Source of the DNA: Bifidobacteriaceae bacterium
GTDB taxonomy: Bacteria > Actinomycetota > Actinomycetes > Actinomycetales > WQXJ01
NCBI GenBank assembly: GCA_031279575.1
Contig: JAITIG010000176.1
Coordinates: 1 to 15,431 of the forward strand
DNA: 15,431 nucleotides
Direction: 5' to 3'
Made by a program: the position numbers and the translations under genes. The notes below the pieces were generated by a model that was not told the origin of the DNA, made no database searches, and saw only the letters and a program-made list of their open reading frames with translations. Shown here piece by piece: positions 1 through 6,454 of this stretch (positions are counted from its first letter, which is position 1; each line of letters begins with the position of its first letter).

Positions 1-321
1 GGCGGCGATCTCCGCCAAGGTCTCCAGCCACGGCGGGTCCTCGTCGACGGGGCGCGCCTCCGGCAGGGCGTAGCGGGCCGCAAACACGCCATCGGCCCCC
101 CGTTGGCGCATCCGCTTGACGGCGCGGCGGACCAAATCCCGCCCCTCCTGGTGCGCCAGGGCGAGCGAGTCCAGCCGCACCGCCAAGCCGACGCGGCCGC
201 GAGGCGGGTGCAAAGCCACCACCACCAGGCTGTCGGAGGGGTGGAAGCCGAGTTGGACGGGGATGACGGCCAAAACGTCGAGGCCGGAGGCATTCTTGAT
301 GGCGATCGGTGTCGAAGTCAT
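1..321 (-). CDS. DUF4192 family protein, N-terminal part (cut by window edge)
   Basis: This reading frame is open from an ATG at 319-321 to the left window edge, giving the first 107 residues of a longer protein. The segment LGFHPSDSLVVVALHPPRGR (residues about 23-42), followed by VGLAVRLD, is the typical start of DUF4192, an actinobacterial family with no established biochemical function that I know of. There is no signal peptide or membrane segment in the visible part, so it is probably cytoplasmic. The gene lies 59 bases downstream of metF on the same strand with no clear terminator between, so the two may be co-transcribed. The family assignment is fairly secure from the N-terminal pattern. 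No function should be inferred from the neighbour alone. Confidence 0.8.
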   Translation of the reverse strand, partial: MTSTPIAIKNASGLDVLAVIPVQLGFHPSDSLVVVALHPPRGRVGLAVRLDSLALAHQEGRDLVRRAVKRMRQRGADGVFAARYALPEARPVDEDPPWLETLAEIAA

Positions 322-380
322 GGGGCGAGTCTGCCGCCTGCGCCGCGCCAACGGAAGCCCCCACCCCCCAAGCCTGTGGA

Positions 381-1301
381 TTATGCGTTATCGGCGCTTT
401 TGCGGCCCTCCGCCCGGCCCGCCGAACCGCCAAACCCGAGCTGCCGGCACACCGCCTCGGGGGCGGGCGAGGAGTTCAAAGTGTAGAAATGCACCCCCGG
501 CGCGCCGCCGGCCAGCAGGTCGCGGGCCAACTGGACCGACCATTGGACGCCCACCCGGTCGACCTCGCCCGGGCTTGCCGCCCGCGCTGCCGCCCGGACC
601 AGGGCGGCGGGCAGCGGCGCCCCGGCGAACAGCTCCAATTTGGCCAGCTTCGAGGTGGCCGCCAGCGGCATGATCCCCGGCACCAGCGGCAAGCTGGCCC
701 CGGCCGCCCGCGCCCGCTCGGCCAGCTTGAAGTACGCCTCGGCCTGGTAGACCACCTGGGTCAGGGCGAAGCTGGCCCCGGCGGCCTGCTTGGCGGCCAA
801 GACGGCGGCATCGCGCGCCAGATCCGGGGCCGCGGGGTGCCCCTGGGGGAAGGCCGCCACGCCGATCGGCAACGCCGTCAACCCCCTGATCAGCTCCACC
901 AACTCGACCGCGTAGCGCAGGCCGCCCGGCGTCTGCGACCAAACCCCGGCGGGGCCGTCCGCCGGGTCGCCGCGCAAAGCCATGAAAGCCTCCGCGCCGG
1001 CGGCCGCCAGGCGCCCCACGGCCTGCTCCAACTCCTCCCGGCGCTGGCCCACCAGCGTCAGGTGGGCCACCCGGGCCGCCCCCGTGGCGCCCGCCAACGC
1101 CGCCAAGACCTCGAACGATGCCGTCTGCCCGGCCGGGCCCGCGCCCCCCGCGCCGTAGGTCACCGAGACAAAATCAGGCGCGAAGCGGTCCAAGGCGCCC
1201 GCCCGGCGCAGCAGCGCCAAGCGGGCGGCGGGATCCTTCGGCGGGTAGAACTCAAACGACAGCGACGGCTCGGGCCGGCCCAGCGCCTCCAAGACTCTCA
1301 T
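381..1301 (-). CDS. metF: 5,10-methylenetetrahydrofolate reductase
   Basis: This cytoplasmic flavoprotein reduces 5,10-methylene-THF to 5-methyl-THF, the methyl donor for methionine synthesis. The 306-residue length fits bacterial MetF (about 300). Visible landmarks of the FAD-binding TIM barrel are SFEFYPPKD at residues 15-23 (Glu17 matches the catalytic glutamate), FVSVTYGAGG at 44-53, HLTLVG at 80-85, LRGD at 109-112 (Asp112 matches the FAD-contacting aspartate), the motif PGIMPL in the C-terminal half, and VHFYTLN near the end. The frame stays open upstream to an ATG at 1380-1382. I chose the ATG at 1299-1301 because family homology begins just after it and the extra 27 residues would be encoded by what looks like promoter DNA. 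A TTGGTG/TAGAGT promoter-like pair sits immediately upstream. The gene is divergent from the alkaline phosphatase. Confidence 0.95.
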   Translation of the reverse strand: MRVLEALGRPEPSLSFEFYPPKDPAARLALLRRAGALDRFAPDFVSVTYGAGGAGPAGQTASFEVLAALAGATGAARVAHLTLVGQRREELEQAVGRLAAAGAEAFMALRGDPADGPAGVWSQTPGGLRYAVELVELIRGLTALPIGVAAFPQGHPAAPDLARDAAVLAAKQAAGASFALTQVVYQAEAYFKLAERARAAGASLPLVPGIMPLAATSKLAKLELFAGAPLPAALVRAAARAASPGEVDRVGVQWSVQLARDLLAGGAPGVHFYTLNSSPAPEAVCRQLGFGGSAGRAEGRKSADNA

Positions 1302-1309
1302 TCCACCAA

Positions 1310-1339
1310 ACTCTAGAGGCCGCGCCCGGCGCGCACCAA
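1310..1339 (-). promoter_or_regulatory. putative metF promoter, possibly leaderless
   Basis: On the minus strand TTGGTG (1334-1339) is separated by 18 bases from TAGAGT (1310-1315), which fits TANNNT-type -10 elements. The -10 ends 8 bases before the ATG at 1301, so transcription would begin at or just before the start codon. This is inferred from spacing and a weak -35 match. Confidence 0.4.
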
Positions 1340-1342
1340 GAA

Positions 1343-1397
1343 GTTCGACCCGAGTTGGGGCTGCGTTAACCTTCCGTCTCATCTCGGTTCACCTTGG
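1343..1397 (+). promoter_or_regulatory. putative PHO-box array upstream of the alkaline phosphatase gene
   Basis: Five 11-base units, each beginning with GT, follow one another exactly at 1343, 1354, 1365, 1376 and 1387: GTTCGACCCGA, GTTGGGGCTGC, GTTAACCTTCC, GTCTCATCTCG and GTTCACCTTGG. The PhoP direct-repeat unit described in Streptomyces is G(G/T)TCAYYYR(G/C)G. The fifth unit matches at 10 of 11 positions, the third at 8 and the first at 7; units two and four match poorly. The array ends 82 bases before the phosphatase ATG, a plausible site for phosphate-starvation activation. The periodicity is seen directly; binding by PhoP is inference. Confidence 0.5.
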
Positions 1398-1436
1398 CCT
1401 GCCAGCGTTGTCCCGGCCCGCTTTGGGCCACCGGCT

Positions 1437-1454
1437 GCCCCCGCCACCGGGGGC
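1437..1454 (+). other. hairpin in the alkaline phosphatase leader
   Basis: GCCCCCG (1437-1443) and CGGGGGC (1448-1454) form a perfect 7-bp GC stem around the loop CCAC. The stem ends 11 bases before the Shine-Dalgarno-like sequence, so it could affect mRNA stability or initiation. In DNA this GC-rich it could also be incidental. Confidence 0.4.
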
Positions 1455-1465
1455 GAGACAAACTA

Positions 1466-1474
1466 GAAGAGGAA
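1466..1474 (+). promoter_or_regulatory. ribosome binding site fixing the alkaline phosphatase start
   Basis: GAAGAGGAA lies six bases before the ATG at 1480-1482. It decides between this ATG and the GTG/ATG-type codons further upstream in the open frame (from 1408), which would place non-signal-like residues before a well-formed signal peptide. Confidence 0.8.
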
Positions 1475-1479
1475 CAACC

Positions 1480-3348
1480 ATGACCAAACCAATCAAATGG
1501 ACCCGGGCCCGCCGGGCCGGCGCCGCCGGGGTGGGCTTGGCGTTGATCGCCGCGCCTGCGGCGGCCCTGCCCGCCGCCGCCAGCCAGGCGCCGACGGCGA
1601 AGAACATCATTGTGCTGATATCCGATGGCGCCGGCTACAACCATTTCGACATCGCCAACCTGTATGAGACCGGCACCGCGCGCAACCAGGTGACCGTGGA
1701 CCCGGCGCTCGGCACCGTCGAGCGGGTTGGCGGCCCGGCCGTCCAGGTCTACGACAGCTACCCGGTCCAAGTGGGGCAATCGCACTACTCCAACAACGGC
1801 CGGGCCTACTACGACACCAACCTGGCGTGGGGTGCTTTCCCATGGGTGTACGATGGCGCGACTGACTCCGCCGCCGCCGCCACGGCGCTGGCCACCGGCG
1901 TGAAGACCAACAACGGCGTGCTCGGCCACACGCCCAGCGGGGAGCGCCTGACCACCATCGGCGAGCACGCCTCGGATCTGGGCAAAGCTGTTGGCCTGGT
2001 CACCTCGGTCACCTTCAACCACGCCACCCCGGCCGGCTTCATCGCCCACAACCAGAACCGGAACGACTACCACGGGCTGGCCACGGAGATGATCGACTCC
2101 GACCTGGACGTCATCATGGGCGCCGGCCACCCGCTGTTCAACGACTCGAACGAGGCCCGCAGCCCCAACTACACCTGGATCTCCCAGGCTGACTTCGAGC
2201 GGGTGTCCAGTGGCCAAACGCCTTACGAGTACATTGAGGCCGAGGCTGATTTCGAGGCCCTGGCCCAGGCCGGCGATGCCGCCCCGGACCGCGTTTTCGG
2301 TTTGGCCCAGGTGGCTGAGACCCTGCAATACAACCGCACCGGCCTGGCCAACAACAACGTCCTGCCCGGCACCGACCCGGCCAACGCCGTGCCCAGCCTG
2401 GCCACCATGGCCCTGGGCGCGCTCAACGTGCTGGCCAAGAACCAGAACGGCTTCTTCTTGATGGTCGAGGGCGGGGCCATCGACTGGGCCGGCCACGCCA
2501 ACCAGACCACCCGGCTGATCGAGGAGCAGATGGAGTTCAACGACGCCGTCGAGGCGATCGACGCCTGGATCGCGGCCAACTCGTCTTGGGATGAGACCCT
2601 GGTCGTCATCACCGCCGACCACGAGACCGGCTACCTCTACGGCCCCAGCTCTGACCCGAACTGGACCGCCATGACCGGCGCCGCGGGCGTGCTGCCCAAC
2701 GTGTCTTGGCATTCCGGCAACCACACCAACTCCCTGGTGCCGGTCTTCGCCAAGGGCGCGGGCGCCGAGCTGCTCGAGGCCCGGGCCACCAACTGGGACG
2801 AGGTGCGCGGCGCCTACCTGGACAACACGGACATCGGGCAGTCGCTGTTCGACTTGTTCGGCGCCAGCTACTCCGGGGGCGAGACCACCATCCCGCTTGA
2901 GGCCGCCGTCGGTTTGGAGGTCCAAACCGCTGGCGCGCTCAGCCTGAGGGTTGCCCAGCTGGCCGAGCCGGTGGCCTTCGCCGAGGTGGCGGGCGCCTGG
3001 CGGGCGGCTTTGCCGAGCGTGACGGTGCGCGACACGCGCAGCCAGGTCCAAGCCCAAGGCGGCGGCTGGGCGGTGTCCGGCCAGGCGGCCGACTTCACCG
3101 CCGGCAACCAGGTGATCGAGGCCTCCAACTTGGCCTGGGACCCGGTTGTGGCCGCCTCTGAGGCGGGCGCGAGCGCCGGCCCGGCCGGCCGGGCGCTGGA
3201 CACCCCGGCCACCTTGGCCGAGGCCGGCCAGGCCAACCGCCTGGGCGCCACCGTGATCAGCGCCAACCTCAAGCTGGACCTGCCGGCCCAGGCCCGGTCC
3301 GGCCGCTACGGCTCCGAGATCACCCTGACCCTGTTCCCGCAAGACTGA
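1480..3348 (+). CDS. phoA: secreted alkaline phosphatase with C-terminal WxL-like domain
   Basis: This 622-residue exported phosphomonoesterase of the PhoA family should release phosphate from organic esters outside the cell. Residues 1 to about 35 form a signal peptide (basic start, Ala/Leu core). The catalytic set is complete: Asp49 in LISDGAGYNH, nucleophile Ser130 in ATDSAAAATA, His181 and Thr183 in NHATPAGF, Glu330, Asp335 and His339 in VEGGAIDWAGHAN, Asp380-His381 in ITADHETG, and His415 in GNHTN. The enzyme domain ends near residue 462. The remaining ~140 residues form a beta-rich tail (VTVRDTR, GGGWAVSG, DFTAGN, LAWDP, then GSEITLTLF at the end) resembling WxL-type wall-binding domains. 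A DUF916 gene follows, separated by a strong hairpin. The putative PHO boxes upstream suggest induction by phosphate starvation. The enzyme class is secure; the substrate and the tail's ligand are not. Confidence 0.93.
   Translation: MTKPIKWTRARRAGAAGVGLALIAAPAAALPAAASQAPTAKNIIVLISDGAGYNHFDIANLYETGTARNQVTVDPALGTVERVGGPAVQVYDSYPVQVGQSHYSNNGRAYYDTNLAWGAFPWVYDGATDSAAAATALATGVKTNNGVLGHTPSGERLTTIGEHASDLGKAVGLVTSVTFNHATPAGFIAHNQNRNDYHGLATEMIDSDLDVIMGAGHPLFNDSNEARSPNYTWISQADFERVSSGQTPYEYIEAEADFEALAQAGDAAPDRVFGLAQVAETLQYNRTGLANNNVLPGTDPANAVPSLATMALGALNVLAKNQNGFFLMVEGGAIDWAGHANQTTRLIEEQMEFNDAVEAIDAWIAANSSWDETLVVITADHETGYLYGPSSDPNWTAMTGAAGVLPNVSWHSGNHTNSLVPVFAKGAGAELLEARATNWDEVRGAYLDNTDIGQSLFDLFGASYSGGETTIPLEAAVGLEVQTAGALSLRVAQLAEPVAFAEVAGAWRAALPSVTVRDTRSQVQAQGGGWAVSGQAADFTAGNQVIEASNLAWDPVVAASEAGASAGPAGRALDTPATLAEAGQANRLGATVISANLKLDLPAQARSGRYGSEITLTLFPQD
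2911..3345 (+). other. WxL-like wall-binding domain within the phosphatase gene
   Basis: Residues about 478-622 follow the order seen in WxL-type domains: a strand ending VTVRDTR, an aromatic strand with Trp530 (GGGWAVSG), a DFTAG turn, a conserved-type NLAWDP, an Ala/Gly-rich variable part, and a final strand RYGSEITLTLF. The two classical W-x-L positions are relaxed to WAV (530-532) and LTL (616-618), so a strict WxL profile may score it weakly. In Firmicutes such domains bind peptidoglycan non-covalently. That role here is inferred, and is strengthened by the adjacent DUF916 gene. Confidence 0.6.
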
Positions 3349-3356
3349 CCTAGCCA

Positions 3357-3408
3357 GCCGGCGGCGTGGCCCCGGGCGAGCCAATTCGCCCGGGGCCGCG
3401 CCGCCGGC
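3357..3408 (+). terminator. strong 23-bp hairpin between phosphatase and DUF916 genes
   Basis: Bases 3357-3379 pair with 3386-3408 over 23 bp with only one G-U wobble, around the 6-base loop GCCAAT. No T-run follows, as is common for actinobacterial terminators. It lies 8 bases after the phosphatase stop and 39 bases before the next ATG on the same strand. It probably terminates most transcripts, attenuates expression of the downstream gene, or protects the phosphatase mRNA 3' end. Confidence 0.75.
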
Positions 3409-3447
3409 CTGCCCGGGGCCACGCCACCTGCAACCGCGAGGAGACCA

Positions 3448-4494
3448 ATGTCCAACCCGCCCCTTCGCCCCGCCCGGCCCGGCCGGGTGGCGGCCCTGGC
3501 CTGCCTGGCGCTGAGCCTGGGCCTAGCCCTGCCCGCCGCCGATGCCGCCGATGCCGCCACCGATCCGCCAGCCTGCCCCGCCGCGCCGGCCGCCGGCGAG
3601 GACGCCTCCGCCATCGAGTGGTCGGCCGCCCCGGCCGACGAGGCCGGGCCGGACGGCCGGGTCTCGCTGCGCCACACCCTGGAGCCGGGCGGGGCCGCCA
3701 GCGACGCCATCGCCGTCACCAACCTGGGGGCCGCCACCGCCACCTACCAGGTCTCCACCGGCCCCGGCGCCGTCGGCCAAGACGGCCTGTTCGACATCGT
3801 GGCGCCCGGCCAGGCTGGCGCCGGGGACTGGATCGAGATCGGCGGCCTGCAAGACGGCGCCGTCACCCTGGCCAGCTGCGAGACCCGGGTGCTGCCGGTC
3901 GGCATCGCCGTGCCCGCCGCCGCCACCCCCGGCGACCACCCGGTGGGCATCGCGGTGGGCGTCTCGCTCGGCTCCGAGGTGGCCTTGACCCACCGCATCG
4001 GCATCCGCGTCCACCTGCGGGTGGCCGGGGAGATCGCCCCGGCCCTCAAAGTCACCGTGGTGGACCGCTCCTTCACCGCCTCGCCTTGGCCCTTCGCCCC
4101 CGGGCGGCTCGAGGTCGCCTACGAGATCGAGAACACCGGCAACGTCCGCCTCGGCGCCAAGGTCGCCATCGCGGCCGCCGGGCCGTTCGGCTTGGCCGGC
4201 CGCGAGATGGCGGGCGAGGCCATCCGCGAACTGCTGCCCGGGGAGAAGGTCCAAGGCTCGGCCGGCGCCGCGCTGCCGGCGCTGCTGCGCCTGGACGGCG
4301 CCGTCGAGGTCACCCCGGTCAAAGTCGGCGAGGACGAGACGACCGCGCCGGCGCCGCTGAGCCGAAGCTTCGCGGCGGCGGCGGTGTCCTGGCCCACCTT
4401 GGCCGCCTTGGCGGCGCTGCTGGCCGGGCTGGTCTGCCTGCTCGCCCGCCGCCACCGGGCCCGGACCAAGGCCAAGGCCAAAGGCGCCGCCTGA
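3448..4494 (+). CDS. DUF916 (WxL-interacting type) membrane-anchored surface protein
   Basis: This 348-residue protein has a signal peptide (1 to about 33, with AADAADAA at the end), an extracellular DUF916-like domain at about 56-190 (IEWSAAPADEAGPDGR, then VSLRHTLEPGG, IAVTNLG, GDWIEIGG, VLPVGIAVPAAATPGDH and GIRVHLRV), and a second beta domain at about 195-305 like DUF3324 (LEVAYEIENTGNVRLGAKV). One membrane segment follows at about 316-333, with a cytoplasmic Arg/Lys tail. This is the layout of WxL-interacting proteins of Firmicutes, proposed to hold WxL proteins at the surface and contact peptidoglycan. GAGGAG at 3438-3443, four bases before the ATG, supports the start. The upstream phosphatase has a WxL-like tail, making it the obvious partner. 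Domain identity is fairly firm; the partnership is inference. Confidence 0.82.
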   Translation: MSNPPLRPARPGRVAALACLALSLGLALPAADAADAATDPPACPAAPAAGEDASAIEWSAAPADEAGPDGRVSLRHTLEPGGAASDAIAVTNLGAATATYQVSTGPGAVGQDGLFDIVAPGQAGAGDWIEIGGLQDGAVTLASCETRVLPVGIAVPAAATPGDHPVGIAVGVSLGSEVALTHRIGIRVHLRVAGEIAPALKVTVVDRSFTASPWPFAPGRLEVAYEIENTGNVRLGAKVAIAAAGPFGLAGREMAGEAIRELLPGEKVQGSAGAALPALLRLDGAVEVTPVKVGEDETTAPAPLSRSFAAAAVSWPTLAALAALLAGLVCLLARRHRARTKAKAKGAA

Positions 4495-4508
4495 CCGCGC
4501 TCTAAGCC

Positions 4509-4523
4509 GCCGGCCCGGCCGGC
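4509..4523. terminator. weak GC palindrome between convergent genes
   Basis: GCCGGCC (4509-4515) is repeated inverted at 4517-4523 in the 46-base gap between the DUF916 stop and the dnaG stop. With a realistic loop only about 5-6 bp can pair. The position between convergent genes suits a shared terminator, but the structure is weak. Confidence 0.25.
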
Positions 4524-4540
4524 CCCCAGCGCGAAGGCCG

Positions 4541-6445
4541 CTAGTCGGAGCGGAGTTGGTCGCGGCGCACCATCAGGGCGTTGATCTCGGCCAGGGCCTG
4601 GTCGCGGGCGGCCTGGTCCCCCACCGCCTCGTAGCCGCCCAGCTTGGCCCGCAGCTCCCCCAGGCGCCGCGTCATGCCAAGCTGGACCAACCCGCCCACC
4701 ACCCCGCGGGCGTAGTCGGCGGCGCCGCCCTGGCTGATCGGCAGCGCCTCGACCGCCAAGGCGGTCACCACGCCGGCCACCGGCCCGGCCGCCAAATCGC
4801 GCACCGCCGCCATCCACTGCCCCCAATCGCCATCCGGGCCGCCGGCCGCCCCGACGCCGCCCGCCGCCCGGATGGCGTCGTGGACCGCGCGCAGCTCGGG
4901 CACCTGGAACACGTCCCCGCCCAACTCGTCGAACTCGGCCGGGATCAGCCCCGGGAACTGCAGCACCGCCGCCAAGGCGTCGTGCTCCGAGCGGCCCACC
5001 GGATCCATCGGCGGGCGCCAACCCGGCGGGTCGCCCGGGCCCGCCGGGCCGCGCCGCCCCCGGCCGGCCGCCGCCACCTCGCGGCGCACCCACTGCTCGT
5101 CGTGGCCCACCCAGCCGGCCAGCAGCCGGGTGTAGTCGCGCCGCAAGGCGTCGTCGCGGATGCCGGCCACCATCGGGGCGGCCTGGCGCAAACCCGCCAC
5201 CCGGCCCTCGGCGGTCCCCAGGTCGAGCGATCTCAACGCCGTCAAGATGGCCCAGCGGAACATCGGCTCGGCGCTGTCGACCAAATCGCGCACCGCGGCC
5301 GGGCCCTGCGCCACCCACAGCTCGCACGGGTCCTGGCCGCTCGGCGCCACCGCCACAAAAGTGCCGGCGTAGAACTGCTGCTCGGCCCCGAAGGCCCGCT
5401 TGGCGGCCTCCTGGCCGGCCTTGTCGCCGTCGAAGGTGAAGACAACCTTGCCGCCCACCGAGACGCCATCGGACATCTGGACGCCGGCGGCGGGCGAGCG
5501 GACGTCCCCCAGCAGGCGGCGCACCAACCGGATGTGGTCCGCCCCGAAGGCCGTGCCGCAGGCCGCCACCGCCTCTTCGACACCAGAGAGGTGGGCTGCC
5601 ATGACATCGGTGTAACCCTCCACCACAACCACCCGGGCTTTCCGGGCGATGGCGCGTTTGGCCAGGTCGGCGCCGTAAAGCAGGTGGCTCTTGCGGTACA
5701 GGGCGGTCTCGGGGGTGTTGACGTACTTGCCGTACTTGGCGGCCTCCGCCTCATCCAAGGCGCGCGCCCCGAACCCGACCACCGCGCCGGTCAGGTCCCG
5801 CACCGGCCACACCAAGCGGTTGCGGAAGCGGTCGACCGGCCCCAACTGGCCGGCCGAGCTGAGCCCGGCGGCCGCCACCTCGGCGTCGGTGAAGCCGCGG
5901 CCGCGCAGGTGGCGCACCAAAGCGTCCCAGCGCCCGGGCGCGAAGCCGACGCCGAAGCGCTCCGCCGCCAGGCGGTCAAACTGGCGCTGGCGCAGAAAGT
6001 CGCGCCCCTGGCGGGCCTGCGGCGTCGCCAACTGCTCCATGTAGAACTCGCCGGCCAGCCGGTTCGCCTCCAGCAGGCGCAGCCGGCGGGGCCCCTCGCC
6101 GTCCTCGCCGGGGCCGCGCGCGCCGCCCCTGGGGCCGCCCTCCTCGTAGCGCAGCGGCAGGCCGAACCGGGTGGCCAAATACTCCACCGCCTCGGCGAAG
6201 CTCAAAGCGTCCGCCCGCATCGCAAAGGCGATGGCGTCGCCGCCCTCGCCGCAGCCGAAGCAGTGCCACAAGCCCAGCTGCGGCCGGACGTGGAAAGAGG
6301 GCGTCTTCTCGTCGTGGAAGGGGCACAAGCCTTTCAGCGAGCCGACCCCGGCCCGCTTCAAGTTGACCCTCTCCACCACCACCTGCTGGATATCGGCGGC
6401 GGCGCGCACCGCCTCGATATCCTCCCGTCGAATCAGGCCAGCCAC
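4541..6445 (-). CDS. dnaG: DNA primase
   Basis: DnaG makes the RNA primers for lagging-strand replication together with the replicative helicase. The 634 residues show the CHC2 zinc finger (Cys41-Pro-Phe-His44, then Cys62-Phe-Gly-Cys65), the catalytic-core N-terminal part (about 125-230), the Toprim motifs EGYTD (276-280) and FDGDKAG (338-344), and a C-terminal helicase-binding region (about 485-634, ending ALMVRRDQLRSD). Between the two Toprim motifs, residues about 312-332 look some 10 residues longer than in the actinobacterial DnaG proteins I know. The start is GTG at 6443-6445: an in-frame TAG (the dgt stop) lies four codons upstream, and AGLIRREDIEAVR matches the usual N-terminus. No Shine-Dalgarno is visible, so translation is probably coupled to dgt, whose stop is 9 bases away. 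Confidence 0.97.
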   Translation of the reverse strand: MAGLIRREDIEAVRAAADIQQVVVERVNLKRAGVGSLKGLCPFHDEKTPSFHVRPQLGLWHCFGCGEGGDAIAFAMRADALSFAEAVEYLATRFGLPLRYEEGGPRGGARGPGEDGEGPRRLRLLEANRLAGEFYMEQLATPQARQGRDFLRQRQFDRLAAERFGVGFAPGRWDALVRHLRGRGFTDAEVAAAGLSSAGQLGPVDRFRNRLVWPVRDLTGAVVGFGARALDEAEAAKYGKYVNTPETALYRKSHLLYGADLAKRAIARKARVVVVEGYTDVMAAHLSGVEEAVAACGTAFGADHIRLVRRLLGDVRSPAAGVQMSDGVSVGGKVVFTFDGDKAGQEAAKRAFGAEQQFYAGTFVAVAPSGQDPCELWVAQGPAAVRDLVDSAEPMFRWAILTALRSLDLGTAEGRVAGLRQAAPMVAGIRDDALRRDYTRLLAGWVGHDEQWVRREVAAAGRGRRGPAGPGDPPGWRPPMDPVGRSEHDALAAVLQFPGLIPAEFDELGGDVFQVPELRAVHDAIRAAGGVGAAGGPDGDWGQWMAAVRDLAAGPVAGVVTALAVEALPISQGGAADYARGVVGGLVQLGMTRRLGELRAKLGGYEAVGDQAARDQALAEINALMVRRDQLRSD

Positions 6446-6454
6446 GGGGAGAGT

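Noticed and set aside
347..1300. MetF as a homocysteine methyltransferase fusion
   Set aside because: The 306-residue frame contains only the reductase barrel, with no room for a second domain.
309..1316. 335-residue plus-strand frame opposite metF
   Set aside because: Arg/Gln/Gly-rich shadow of metF with no family resemblance.
1302..1382. 27-residue N-terminal extension of MetF from the ATG at 1380-1382
   Set aside because: Family homology starts after the ATG at 1301, and the extension would overlap the regulatory array and promoter-like elements.
1366..3384. 672-residue open frame antisense to the alkaline phosphatase
   Set aside because: It is the mirror of a well-supported gene; its translation is Gly/Arg/Val/Gln-rich with no recognisable domain, as expected for shadow frames in very GC-rich DNA.
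3535..3558. Tandem GCCGCCGAT copies at the end of the DUF916 signal peptide
   Set aside because: Only two full copies plus an imperfect one; explained by an Ala/Asp-rich signal-peptide end with biased codon use.
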